Shown piece after piece: positions 54,425 to 63,333 of a DNA stretch of 64,000 nt. The position numbers and the translations under genes are program-made. Every line of letters begins with the position of its first letter. The first letter of the stretch is position 1. The stretch spans positions 1 to 64,000 of the forward strand of contig NZ_JAFKON010000007.1 in NCBI RefSeq assembly GCF_022803015.1, given 5' to 3'. This stretch comes from Arthrobacter humicola (GTDB lineage: Bacteria; Actinomycetota; Actinomycetes; Actinomycetales; Micrococcaceae). The notes beneath the pieces are model-generated. The model searched no databases. It was not told where the DNA came from and was given only the letters and a program-made list of their open reading frames with translations.

Positions 54425-56053
54425 ATGGCAATGAACAAAAAGGCCTGGCACAGCGTCATCGCGCTGGCCGGGGTTTCCGCCTTTGCACTGACGGCCTGCA
54501 CAGGGCCGACCGGGGGCGCTGGCGGGTCATCAGCCGCAGCGAGCGGTCCGATCGCCTACGGCACCACGGACAAGGTCACTGCCTTGGATCCGGCGGGCGC
54601 GTATGACAACGGTTCGTTCATGGTGATGAACCAGATCTACTCCTTCCTCCTCAACTCGAAGCCCGGCAGCGCAGATCCCGTGCCGGACCTGGCCGAGTCC
54701 GCGTCCTTCACCTCGCCGAACGAGTACACGGTCAAGCTCAAGCCGGGCCTCAAGTGGGCCAACGGCCACACGCTCGACTCCAAGGACGTCAAGTTCTCCT
54801 TCGACCGGCAGACCAAGATCAACGATCCCGCCGGTCCCGCGAGCCTGCTGACCAACATCGAAAGCATCACCGCCCCCGATGCCAACACCGTGGTCTTCAA
54901 GCTGAAGCAGGCGAACGACCAGACCTTCGCTCAGATCCTCAGCAGCCCCGCCGCGCCGATCGTAGACGATGAAGTCTTCCCGGCCGACAAACTGCTTGAC
55001 GACGACTCGATCGTCAAGGCCAAGGCGTTCTACGGCCAGTACGTGATCGACACGTACAAGAAGAACGAGCTGGTCAGCTTCAAGGCATTCCCTGACTACC
55101 AGGGGGTTCTCGGCAAGCCGGCCAACGACGCCGCCACGATCAAGTACTACGCCGACCCCACCAACATGAAGCTGGACATCCAGCAGGGCAACATCGACGT
55201 CGCGAACCGCAGCCTGAGCGCCACCGACGTCGATGACCTCAAGAAGGACTCCAAGGTCAAGGTCAACGTTGGCCCCGGCGGCGAAATCCGCTACATCACG
55301 TTCAACTTCGACACGATGCCGTTCGGTGCCAAGGCTGCCGACGCCGATCCGGCCAAGGCGCTCGCCGTCCGCCAGGCCATCGCGAACCTCGTTGACCGGC
55401 GGTCCATCGCGGACCAGGTCTACAAGGGCACCTACCTGCCGCTGTACTCCAACGTTCCCAACGGCTTCCTGGGCGCCAACGAATCGTTCAAGGACGCTTA
55501 CGGCGACGCCGGCAAGCCGAGCCTGGACAAGGCCAAGAAGGTCCTGGCCGACGCCGGTGTGACGACCCCTGTCTCGATGAACCTTCAGTACAACCCGGAC
55601 CACTACGGCAAGTCCTCCGGCGATGAGTACGCCATGATCAAGGACCAGCTGGAGAAGTCCGGTTTGTTCAAGGTCAACCTGCAGTCCACGGAATGGGTCA
55701 CCTACAGCAAGGCCAGCCGCGCCGACGAATACCCGCTGTTCCAGTTTGGCTGGTTCCCCGACTTCAGTGACGCCGACAACTACCTGACCCCGTTCTTCCC
55801 GGAGGGCGGCTTCCTGAAGAACCACTACAACAACCCCACCGTCAACGACCTGATCAGCAAGCAGCTCACCACCGTCGATAAGACTGAACGCGAGTCCACG
55901 ATCAAGGATGCGCAGAATGCCCTCGCCAAGGACATCTCCACGCTTCCGTTGCTCCAGGGCGCGCAGGTTGCCATTTCCGGCAGCGGTGTCAAGGGTGTCG
56001 ATTCCACCCTCGATGCCTCCTTCAAGTTCCGTTTGGGAACTATTTCCAAGTAA
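54425..56053 (+). CDS. Dipeptide/oligopeptide ABC transporter substrate-binding lipoprotein
   Basis: A family-5 extracellular solute-binding protein of 542 residues. The signal peptide ends with the lipobox LTAC, Cys25 being lipidated. The family core is visible in GLKWANGHTLDSKDVKFSFDR and in VRQAIANLVDRRSIAD. It delivers peptides or a similar solute (nickel and sugars are alternatives in this family) to the permeases encoded downstream. AGAAAG lies upstream of ATG 54425; ATG 54431 is an equal alternative. A hairpin after the gene probably keeps its level above that of the membrane subunits. Confidence 0.93.
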   Translation: MAMNKKAWHSVIALAGVSAFALTACTGPTGGAGGSSAAASGPIAYGTTDKVTALDPAGAYDNGSFMVMNQIYSFLLNSKPGSADPVPDLAESASFTSPNEYTVKLKPGLKWANGHTLDSKDVKFSFDRQTKINDPAGPASLLTNIESITAPDANTVVFKLKQANDQTFAQILSSPAAPIVDDEVFPADKLLDDDSIVKAKAFYGQYVIDTYKKNELVSFKAFPDYQGVLGKPANDAATIKYYADPTNMKLDIQQGNIDVANRSLSATDVDDLKKDSKVKVNVGPGGEIRYITFNFDTMPFGAKAADADPAKALAVRQAIANLVDRRSIADQVYKGTYLPLYSNVPNGFLGANESFKDAYGDAGKPSLDKAKKVLADAGVTTPVSMNLQYNPDHYGKSSGDEYAMIKDQLEKSGLFKVNLQSTEWVTYSKASRADEYPLFQFGWFPDFSDADNYLTPFFPEGGFLKNHYNNPTVNDLISKQLTTVDKTERESTIKDAQNALAKDISTLPLLQGAQVAISGSGVKGVDSTLDASFKFRLGTISK

Positions 56054-56085
56054 GGCTGCAGCCCTGCTGTCCTGACCAGCCTGCG

Positions 56086-56117
56086 AGGCGGGGCGCCCTC
56101 GAGGCGCCCCGCCTTTG
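56086..56117 (+). terminator. Intra-operon hairpin (attenuating terminator)
   Basis: A perfect 12-bp GC-rich stem (56086-56097 with 56103-56114) with loop CTCGA and TT after it, flanked by an outer 7-bp arm (GACCAGC at 56074, GCTGGTC at 56117). It sits between the binding-protein and permease genes. Confidence 0.85.
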
Positions 56118-56187
56118 CTGGTCATTGCCGCATCCTGCAGTTCACGCCGGCCCGCCCAAGGCCGCGACAGCACAATCTTAGGTACCA

Positions 56188-57279
56188 ATGACAACATTGA
56201 CTGAGGCGCCGCTAAACGACGCCGACGGACTTCTTCCGTCCAAGAAAAAATCCTCGGGTGGGGGCTTGGGGACCTACATCCTGATCCGGTTCTTCCTGAT
56301 CATTCCGACCATTTTCATTCTGGTGACTTTGGTCTTCTTCCTGATGCGGGTCATCGGCGACCCCATCACTGCAGCCCAGGGCGGCAGGCTTCCGCCGGAG
56401 GCGCTCGCGCAGCGCATCCACGACGCCGGCTACGACCGCCCGATCCTCGTGCAGTACCTCGAATACGTTGGCCAGGTGGCGACCGGCAACTTCGGCACCA
56501 CCATCACGGACCGCCGCCCTGTGGTCGAAATGATCATCACGTTTGGCACGGCAACCCTGGAACTGGCCATCAATGCCCTTATCGTGGCGCTGTTGGTCGG
56601 CATCCCGCTCGGGCTGATCGCGGCCTACCGGCGCGACAAGGCCCCGGACGCATTCCTGCGGTTCTTCGCCATCCTCTGCTACGCGACCCCGGTGTTCTTC
56701 GCCGGCCTGCTGATGAAGCTGGCCTTCTCCGTCTGGCTGGGCTGGCTGCCCGTCGCAGGACGGGCCTCCACCAGGACCGAACTGGCCATGGGAAGCCTGG
56801 CCGCACCGACCGGGATCTACTGGCTCGATGCCTTGCGCAGCGGCAACATGGCCGCGTTCGGCGATGTCGCGGCCCATTCGGTTCTCCCCGCACTCACCCT
56901 CGGGCTGCTGACGGCAGGGGTCTTCCTGCGGCTGGTCCGCACCAACGTCATCGGCACGCTCGGCAAGGATTACGTCGAGGCCGGCAGGTCCCGTGGCGTC
57001 AGTAATTACCGGCTCGTGACCAAGCATGCCTACAAGCCTGCCCTCATCCCGATCATCACTGTCATGGGGCTCCAGATTGCCCTCCTGCTCGGCGGCGCCG
57101 TCCTCACGGAGTCCACCTTCGAGTGGAAGGGCCTCGGCTACCAGCTGGTGCAATACCTGAACGCCCGCGACTTCGTCGCCGTCCAGGGAATCGTCGTGAT
57201 GCTGGCGGTCATCGTTGCCGTCACGAACTTCATCGTGGACGTCGTCGCAGCCCTGATCGACCCGCGAGTGAGGTACTAG
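56188..57279 (+). CDS. Peptide ABC transporter permease, DppB type
   Basis: A 363-residue inner-membrane subunit with about six membrane segments. The first segment (YILIRFFLIIPTIFILVTLV) and the conserved EAGRSRGVSNYRLVTKHAYKPA, the EAA loop that contacts the ATPase, identify it as DppB/OppB type. A polar N-terminal extension of 25 residues precedes the first segment. The second permease starts three bases after its stop. Confidence 0.93.
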   Translation: MTTLTEAPLNDADGLLPSKKKSSGGGLGTYILIRFFLIIPTIFILVTLVFFLMRVIGDPITAAQGGRLPPEALAQRIHDAGYDRPILVQYLEYVGQVATGNFGTTITDRRPVVEMIITFGTATLELAINALIVALLVGIPLGLIAAYRRDKAPDAFLRFFAILCYATPVFFAGLLMKLAFSVWLGWLPVAGRASTRTELAMGSLAAPTGIYWLDALRSGNMAAFGDVAAHSVLPALTLGLLTAGVFLRLVRTNVIGTLGKDYVEAGRSRGVSNYRLVTKHAYKPALIPIITVMGLQIALLLGGAVLTESTFEWKGLGYQLVQYLNARDFVAVQGIVVMLAVIVAVTNFIVDVVAALIDPRVRY

Positions 57280-57281
57280 CC

Positions 57282-58301
57282 ATGAATGCAACCAAAGTAA
57301 GCGGGCGCAAGCAGCCCCTCATTTACCGGCTGCCGGTGATCTCGCATTTCCGCTCGAGCGTCGGGCTGCAACGCGGCATGCTCGTCACGGGCATGGTGCT
57401 GGCCGCCCTCTTCCTGCTCGTCGCCGTGTTTGCGCCGTGGATCGCGCCCTACGGGTTTGCCCAGCTCAGCGACGCCGCCGGTCCCTTCCCGACACAGCAG
57501 CCCCCCAGCCCGGCCCACATCTGGGGCACCACGGTTGGTGGCTATGACGTCTATTCCCGGGTGCTCTGGGGTGCCCAGACGGCCGCCGTGGTGATCATCG
57601 TGGCCGTCGCGATGTCGATCTTCCTCGGCGTAGCCCTCGGCCTCGTCAGCGGCTACTTCGGCGGCTGGCTGGACCGGGTGTTCGTGGTGATCGCCGATGC
57701 GATCTACGCTTTCCCGTCACTGCTCCTGGCCATCGTGATGTCAATCGTCATCAGCCACGGGCAGTCCAGTTTCTGGGGAGGCATTGTCGCCTGCTCCATC
57801 TCCATCTCGGTGGTGTTCGTCCCGCAGTACTTCCGGGTCATCCGTGCCGAAACCATCCGGCTGAAGGCGGAGCCGTACGTCGAATCAGCCAAGGTGGTGG
57901 GTGCCTCCAGCATCCGCATCATGGGCCGGCACATCTTCAAGAACGCAACCCGCACGCTGCCGCTGATTTTCACACTGAACGCGTCCGAGGCCATCCTGAC
58001 CCTGGCGGGCCTCGGCTTCCTGGGGTTCGGCATCGAACCGACCTCCGCCGCCGAGTGGGGCTATGACCTGAACAAGGCCATTGCAGATGCCTCCTCGGGC
58101 ATCTGGTGGACCGGTGTCTACCCCGGTACGGCGATCGTCCTGACCGTGCTTGGGCTGACCCTCGTCGGTGAGAGCATCAACGACCTCAACGATCCCCGCC
58201 TGCGGGGCCGCAAGAAGGCCGTGGCAGGCAAGGGCGGACCAGACTCCACCGCCGGCACCCAAGCCGCACCCGAAGCAGAAGCAGAAGTGAGACTTCCATG
58301 A
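57282..58301 (+). CDS. Peptide ABC transporter permease, DppC type
   Basis: A 339-residue inner-membrane subunit paired with the preceding permease. It has the typical long extracytoplasmic loop after the first segment (HIWGTTVGGYDVYSRVLWGA) and the EAA loop YVESAKVVGASSIRIMGRHI. The C-terminal 35 residues are polar. ATG 57282 is close to the upstream stop. Its own stop overlaps the ATPase ATG (ATGA). Confidence 0.93.
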   Translation: MNATKVSGRKQPLIYRLPVISHFRSSVGLQRGMLVTGMVLAALFLLVAVFAPWIAPYGFAQLSDAAGPFPTQQPPSPAHIWGTTVGGYDVYSRVLWGAQTAAVVIIVAVAMSIFLGVALGLVSGYFGGWLDRVFVVIADAIYAFPSLLLAIVMSIVISHGQSSFWGGIVACSISISVVFVPQYFRVIRAETIRLKAEPYVESAKVVGASSIRIMGRHIFKNATRTLPLIFTLNASEAILTLAGLGFLGFGIEPTSAAEWGYDLNKAIADASSGIWWTGVYPGTAIVLTVLGLTLVGESINDLNDPRLRGRKKAVAGKGGPDSTAGTQAAPEAEAEVRLP

Positions 58302-60001
58302 CCACCAACATCGACAAGCCCGGCGCAGGCGCAGGCCCGGTCCTTGACATCGACCGGCTCAAAGTCACCTTCGCCACCGACGCCGGGGATGTGTATGCCG
58401 TCAAGGACGTGAGCCTCCAGGTCAACCCCGGCGAAGTCGTCGCCATTGTTGGCGAGTCGGGATCCGGCAAGACCGTGACGGCCAAGACCATCCTGGGACT
58501 TCTGCCGGAGACTGCCATCAGCCAAGGCGCTGTCCTGATCAACGGCAACAACGTCATCAGCGTCAGCGAAGCCAAGCTGCGGGAGATCCGGGGCCGCGAC
58601 GTGGCCATGGTGTTCCAGGAGCCATCCACCGCCCTCAACCCGGTCTTCACCGTGGGGTGGCAGATTGCCGAGGGCATCCGCGCACACGCCGGCAGCGGCG
58701 GCCGCAGCAAGGTCTCGGCCAAGGAGGCCAAGGTGCGGGCAATTGACGCCCTCCGCAAAGTTGGCATCCCGGACCCGGAAACGCGGGTCAACTACTATCC
58801 GCACCAGTTCTCGGGCGGCCAGAAACAGCGCGTCGTGATTGCCGCGGCGCTGGCCCTGAACCCTGGCCTCATCGTGGCCGACGAGCCCACGACCGCCCTG
58901 GATGTCACCGTGCAGGCCGAGATCCTTGAACTGCTGCGGGACTTGCGCGACAACTACGGGACCTCCATCGTGCTGATTACGCACAACATGGGCGTCGTCG
59001 CCGACCTCGCCGACCGCGTCGTGGTCATGTACCAGGGCGACGTCGTGGAGGAGGCATCCTCAAGGGTGCTGTTCGCCGAGCCCAGGGAGGACTACACCAA
59101 GAAGCTCCTCGCCGCCGTCCCGCACCTGGGCCGCAACTCCGCCTCGGAGGGCATGGTCGAACGCGCCCACCAGGGCGGCAAAGTGCTGGTCGAGGCAAAG
59201 AACCTGACCATCGAGTATCCGGGGCGGCTCGGCAGCCCGGCGTTCAAGGCCGTCGACGGCGTCAGCTTCACCGTGTCCGAAGGCGAAGTCTTCGGCCTCG
59301 TGGGGGAGTCCGGCTCCGGCAAAACCACCATCGGCCGGGCAATCGCCGGCCTGAACCGCACCACGGGCGGCAGCCTGAATGTGCTGGGCTACGAGATGCT
59401 GAACTTCAAGGAGCGCACCTTCAAGCCGCTCCGCAAGGAGATCGGCTTCGTGTTCCAGGACCCGGCGGCCTCGTTCAACCCGCAGCTGACCATCGGCGAC
59501 TGCGTGGCGGAACCGCTGATCATCCACTCCAACCCGACCGCGGCCGAGGCACGCAAGAAGGTCGGCGAACTGCTCGAGTCCGTGCAGCTGCCGGCGTCGT
59601 ACGCTGACCGGTTCCCGCACGAACTCTCCGGCGGGCAGCGCCAGCGCGCCTCGCTGGCGCGGGCGCTCATCCTGAACCCGAAGCTGCTCATCGCCGACGA
59701 GCCGACCTCGGCCCTGGACGTGTCCGTGCAGGCCGTTGTGCTGGAGCTGTTCAAGGAGATCCAGCAGGAGTTCGGCTTCGCGTGCCTGTTCATCAGCCAC
59801 GACCTCGCCGTGGTGGACATGCTCGCCCACTGGGTCGGCGTGCTCTACAAGGGCAAGATGGTGGAGCAGGGCCTCGGCAACCAGGTGATGGGCAACCCGC
59901 AGCACGACTACACGAAGAAACTCATCGCCTCCCTGCCTGTTCCCGACCCCGACGAACAGGCCAGGCGCCGCGAGGCGTTCAAGGCCGTGCTCCACAGCTA
60001 A
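58298..60001 (+). CDS. Fused double ATP-binding protein of the peptide ABC transporter
   Basis: A 567-residue protein that joins DppD- and DppF-type ATPases in one chain. The first domain has Walker A GESGSGKT (52-59) and signature FSGGQKQR; the second has Walker A GESGSGKT (about 337-344) and signature LSGGQRQR. Both Walker B motifs are complete ([11 protein letters not shown] and [11 protein letters not shown]), so both sites should hydrolyse ATP. Each half also carries the C-terminal oligopeptide/dipeptide transporter extension. The fusion is common in actinobacteria. It completes a full importer operon. Confidence 0.94.
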   Translation: MTTNIDKPGAGAGPVLDIDRLKVTFATDAGDVYAVKDVSLQVNPGEVVAIVGESGSGKTVTAKTILGLLPETAISQGAVLINGNNVISVSEAKLREIRGRDVAMVFQEPSTALNPVFTVGWQIAEGIRAHAGSGGRSKVSAKEAKVRAIDALRKVGIPDPETRVNYYPHQFSGGQKQRVVIAAALALNPGLIVADEPTTALDVTVQAEILELLRDLRDNYGTSIVLITHNMGVVADLADRVVVMYQGDVVEEASSRVLFAEPREDYTKKLLAAVPHLGRNSASEGMVERAHQGGKVLVEAKNLTIEYPGRLGSPAFKAVDGVSFTVSEGEVFGLVGESGSGKTTIGRAIAGLNRTTGGSLNVLGYEMLNFKERTFKPLRKEIGFVFQDPAASFNPQLTIGDCVAEPLIIHSNPTAAEARKKVGELLESVQLPASYADRFPHELSGGQRQRASLARALILNPKLLIADEPTSALDVSVQAVVLELFKEIQQEFGFACLFISHDLAVVDMLAHWVGVLYKGKMVEQGLGNQVMGNPQHDYTKKLIASLPVPDPDEQARRREAFKAVLHS

Positions 60002-60074
60002 CCGCCGGAACGGGCACCTGCCCGATGCGGCGCGGCCCGATCCTGCGCCGGCCTGGGCTCCGGCAGGGCCACAG

Positions 60075-60123
60075 CCAATGGGCATGCCCACCGTTCACCA
60101 CGAACGGTGTGCATGCCCATTGG
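60075..60123. terminator. Long hairpin between peptide transporter and chorismate mutase
   Basis: Arms of 22 bases (60075-60096 and 60102-60123) pair with one mismatch around a five-base loop. No T tract. It is the likely end of the peptide transporter mRNA. Confidence 0.7.
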
Positions 60124-60182
60124 TGTCTCCGCGGGTGCCTGCAACGGTGCTTAACAGCGGAAGGCATTGGCCGCCGAACCCC

Positions 60183-60188
60183 TAGACT
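60183..60188 (+). promoter_or_regulatory. Leaderless -10 box of chorismate mutase gene
   Basis: TAGACT, six bases before ATG 60195, no ribosome-binding site. Confidence 0.55.
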
Positions 60189-60194
60189 GGGTCA

Positions 60195-60611
60195 ATGACC
60201 GAGCAGAACCCCACTCTTCCCGAAACCGATTCCTACGACCCGGCGGCAAGCTCCCTGGCCGGTTCCGTGGATCCCGCGGTCATGGCGGAGTTGCTGTCAA
60301 TCCGCTCCAGCATCGACAACATCGATGCCACCTTGGTCTTCCTCCTCGCCGAACGCTTCAAAGCCACCCAGAAGGTCGGCTTCCTCAAGGCCGCGCACCA
60401 ACTTCCCGCCGGGGACCCGGGCCGCGAAACGGCGCAGATCGCCCGGCTGCGGCACCTCGCCGCCGAAGCCCACTTGGACCCGGCCTTCGCGGAGAAATTC
60501 CTGAACTTCATCATCGGCGAGGTCATCCGCCACCACGAGGCCATCGCCGAGGACCACCAGGCCGCCCAGGCCTCCGGCTCCGCGGACGCCGCCCGCGCCG
60601 CAGACGCCTAG
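60195..60611 (+). CDS. Chorismate mutase (AroQ class)
   Basis: Converts chorismate to prephenate in phenylalanine and tyrosine synthesis. A 138-residue all-helical AroQ-type protein: the first helix has IRSSIDNIDATLVFLLAERF, then the KVGFLKA segment with the substrate-binding Lys, and RETAQIARLRHLA. Both ends are disordered Ala-rich stretches. No signal peptide is present, so it acts in the cytoplasm. The following gene starts two bases after its stop. Confidence 0.92.
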   Translation: MTEQNPTLPETDSYDPAASSLAGSVDPAVMAELLSIRSSIDNIDATLVFLLAERFKATQKVGFLKAAHQLPAGDPGRETAQIARLRHLAAEAHLDPAFAEKFLNFIIGEVIRHHEAIAEDHQAAQASGSADAARAADA

Positions 60612-60613
60612 CC

Positions 60614-61657
60614 ATGGCAGCACCAGACGCGCCCGCACCGGGCCAGGTGACCGCGACCGCCCTTGGCCCCTGGCCGGGCGAGGACCCGGCCGAGGCCGCC
60701 CGGATCATCCGCGGTGAACTGGGCAGCCCGCACCTGCCGTTCCTCGCCGAGCTTCCCGATCGCGGCGTCGGCTCCGATTCCCTGGGCCGGACCGCCTCTT
60801 TGCTCGTGGAACTAGCTGTCGACGTCCAGCCGCATGGATGGCGGTTCGTGGACCGGCCCGGCAAGGACCTGCAGCGGGCCAAGTCGGCCCTGTCCACCGA
60901 CATCAACATCCTGGCGGACGTGATCGGCGTCGAGGAAGTACCGTCGGACGATATCAAGATCCAGCTGCGCGGGCCGCTCAGCCTTGCCGCCGGGCTGCAC
61001 CTGCACAACGGCGAGCGGGCCCTGATCGACTACGGTGCCCGCCGGGACATCGCGGATTCGCTCGCAGCGGGCGTGGAAGGCTACCTCAAGCGGGTGGCGG
61101 CGGCTGCCCCCGGTGCCCGGATCGTCGTCCAGATTGATGAACCTGAAATTGCGTCGGTGCTGGCCGGCACCATTCCCACCGCCAGCGGTTACCGGACCCT
61201 GCGTTCGGTGCCGGGCCGGGAAGTGACCGAGTCCTGGCAATTGGTGATCGACGCGCTCCGGGCCGCGGGCGCCGTCGAGACCGTTGTGGCCGTCTCCGAG
61301 GTCGAGGCGCCGTTCGAGCGGATCCTGGCGGCAGGCGCGGATGGAATCGCCGTGCCGCTTCGGGCCCTGACCTCGCGCCAGTGGGAACAACTCGCCGGCG
61401 CGGTGGAGGCCGGCAAGCGGCTCTGGGCCGGCGCGCTGGACGTGGCTGATCCTGCCGCGTCGCTGCCAAGGGTCCGCGACGTCGTGGAAAACGTCTGGCG
61501 CCCATGGCGGCAGCTGGGTCTGCCCGCGTCCACGCTGGGGGCGCTCCGGGTCACGCCGTCGGAGGGCCTGGCGCGGCACTCACCCGCGACTGCGGCGGCG
61601 GTCCTGACCCGGCTGACCCAGGTGGCGGACGGGCTCAACCAGCTCGCCCTCGGCTAG
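60614..61657 (+). CDS. MetE-like protein without cysteines (cobalamin-independent methionine synthase family)
   Basis: A 347-residue TIM-barrel protein related to the C-terminal catalytic domain of MetE, as in the Rv3015c group of actinobacteria. Strands such as IKIQLRGPLSLAAGLHLHNG and IVVQIDEPEI match the fold, the latter at the position of the substrate-binding Asp-Glu-Pro. The protein has no cysteine anywhere, whereas MetE uses two cysteines, His and Glu to bind the catalytic zinc. It therefore cannot use the standard mechanism. It is probably co-transcribed with chorismate mutase. Confidence 0.85.
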   Translation: MAAPDAPAPGQVTATALGPWPGEDPAEAARIIRGELGSPHLPFLAELPDRGVGSDSLGRTASLLVELAVDVQPHGWRFVDRPGKDLQRAKSALSTDINILADVIGVEEVPSDDIKIQLRGPLSLAAGLHLHNGERALIDYGARRDIADSLAAGVEGYLKRVAAAAPGARIVVQIDEPEIASVLAGTIPTASGYRTLRSVPGREVTESWQLVIDALRAAGAVETVVAVSEVEAPFERILAAGADGIAVPLRALTSRQWEQLAGAVEAGKRLWAGALDVADPAASLPRVRDVVENVWRPWRQLGLPASTLGALRVTPSEGLARHSPATAAAVLTRLTQVADGLNQLALG

Positions 61658-61733
61658 CGCGGCACCTTCGGCCGCCGGCGGCCGGGGCGCAACCGGGCCC
61701 GCGGTGCCCCCGCTGTGCCCCTGCGGGCCCCGG

Positions 61734-62456
61734 TCAGACCCTGCTTTCCCAGGCGTCCGGTCGGGCGTGCCCTGGCAGGTAGCCCGGCGCCGCAATACCG
61801 CCGGGGTAGGGCTCGAGCCGGTAGTCGAAATGGCCGGCGTAGACCAGCACCAGACCAAGCTGGGGCTGGATCACCTTGACCTGGATCCGGTGCCTGCCGC
61901 CGTGCTGCGGCTCCCACCACTGCTCGGCGTAGGCCTTGGCGTCGAGGGCCGCCGGCAGCGGAACCCGGAGCGGTCCCAGGAACAGCCGCGACGCCTCGGA
62001 CACGCCGCGCAGCCGGCCCTCCGGCGTGACGCTGAGATTGAGGTCGGTGACGAGCCGCCGGTGCCGGCCCACGTAATCCACGAGCCCGGGCCCACGCCCG
62101 CCGTTATCAGGCCCGCCGTCATCAAAGCTGGTCGTGTCCTGGAACAGCCGGGTGGTGCCCGGGAAGAAGATTTCCCGGCGGGCCGTCAGGCTGGACCTGC
62201 CGAACGGGTCCAGGTGGGCGTGGTTCTCGATCCGGAAGCGGACGCCCTCGCCGTACTCGGGGAAGAAGGCCTGCTCGCCGGTGGTGAGCCGCAGCAGGGG
62301 ACGCAGCCAGGCCTGCCGGCAGCCGACGACGTCGAACACCCCCTCGCCGACGCCGTAGTGGCCGGATCCCGGTGCCAAAGCAAAGTATTCTTGAAGCTCC
62401 GGCTGCAGTCGGGCAAAGTCGCTGCCCAGGGCTCGCTGGTAGATCGGGGTGTTCAC
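61734..62456 (-). CDS. DUF4166 domain-containing protein
   Basis: A 240-residue protein that begins IYQRALGSDFARLQPELQEYF and includes GSGHYGVGEGVFDVVGCR and a repeated beta-rich pattern with HFDYRLEPYPGG near the end; these mark the DUF4166 family. Members are found alone or fused to oxidoreductases, and no activity is established. GTG 62456 is supported by GGAGGA six to eight bases upstream; the longer open frame beyond it is not supported. It converges with the MetE-like gene. Confidence 0.82.
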   Translation of the reverse strand: MNTPIYQRALGSDFARLQPELQEYFALAPGSGHYGVGEGVFDVVGCRQAWLRPLLRLTTGEQAFFPEYGEGVRFRIENHAHLDPFGRSSLTARREIFFPGTTRLFQDTTSFDDGGPDNGGRGPGLVDYVGRHRRLVTDLNLSVTPEGRLRGVSEASRLFLGPLRVPLPAALDAKAYAEQWWEPQHGGRHRIQVKVIQPQLGLVLVYAGHFDYRLEPYPGGIAAPGYLPGHARPDAWESRV

Positions 62457-62658
62457 GGGTTCCTCCTGCGGTCCGGGCCGGTTCACTGGGCCTGTCCACA
62501 GCATGCAGGACAACGCGGCAATTGTCACAGCGTCCCATGCATCGGCGCGGTTCCGGGCCGGTTCCGGGCCGGTTCCGGCGGCGGTGGCAGGCCCGGTTCC
62601 ACCATGCCGGTGGGCCGCCCGATACGACAAAGCCAATTCAATGGGGGAATATATAACT

Positions 62659-63333
62659 ATGAAGGCACGCATTCTGGTAGTGGATGATGACGAGGCTCTG
62701 GCCGAGATGATCGGTATTGTGCTGCGCAATGACGGCTTCGAACCCGTCTTCTGCGCGGACGGCGCACAGGCGCTGGACGTGTTCCGCTCCTCCAAGCCCG
62801 ACCTCGTCCTGCTCGACCTCATGCTTCCGGGGATGGACGGCATTGAGGTCTGCCGCCAGGTCCGTGCCGAGTCCGACGTCCCGATCGTGATGCTCACGGC
62901 CAAGGCGGATACTTCGGATGTGGTCCGCGGCCTCGAGTCCGGTGCCGATGACTATGTGCCCAAGCCGTTCAAACCCGCCGAGCTCGTCGCCCGGGTCCGG
63001 GCCAGGCTCCGCCCGGGTGACCAAAAGGCACCGGAAACCCTGCGGATCGCCGATGTCACGATCGACGTGGCCGGCCACCTGGTCAGCCGCGGCAACGACC
63101 GGATCTCCTTGACGCCGCTGGAATTCGACCTCCTCGTCGCCCTGGCCCGCAAGCCGTGGCAGGTGTTCACGCGCGAACTGCTCCTGGAGCAGGTCTGGGG
63201 CTACCGGCACGCCGCCGACACCCGGCTGGTCAATGTCCATGTCCAGCGGTTGAGGTCCAAGATCGAACGCGACCCGGAAGCCCCCGAAGTTGTATTGACG
63301 GTCCGTGGTGTCGGCTATAAAGCAGGTTCCTGA
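62659..63333 (+). CDS. mtrA: Response regulator MtrA
   Basis: An OmpR/PhoB-type regulator of 224 residues controlling cell division and cell-wall genes in actinobacteria. Receiver domain 1-115 has the acidic pair at Asp10-Asp11, phosphoacceptor Asp53, Thr80 and Lys102. The C-terminal winged helix ends in RLRSKIERDPEAPEVVLTVR followed by the typical GVGYK. GGGGGAA is 9-15 bases before ATG 62659, which supports it over the in-frame ATG 62641. The kinase gene follows, overlapping its end. Confidence 0.95.
   Translation: MKARILVVDDDEALAEMIGIVLRNDGFEPVFCADGAQALDVFRSSKPDLVLLDLMLPGMDGIEVCRQVRAESDVPIVMLTAKADTSDVVRGLESGADDYVPKPFKPAELVARVRARLRPGDQKAPETLRIADVTIDVAGHLVSRGNDRISLTPLEFDLLVALARKPWQVFTRELLLEQVWGYRHAADTRLVNVHVQRLRSKIERDPEAPEVVLTVRGVGYKAGS

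Noticed and set aside
54530-56197. 555-codon minus-strand frame over the peptide-binding protein
   Set aside because: Antisense shadow; the plus strand has a lipoprotein signal and family-5 motifs.
60614-61657. Annotation as a functional methionine synthase
   Set aside because: All zinc-binding cysteines are absent.
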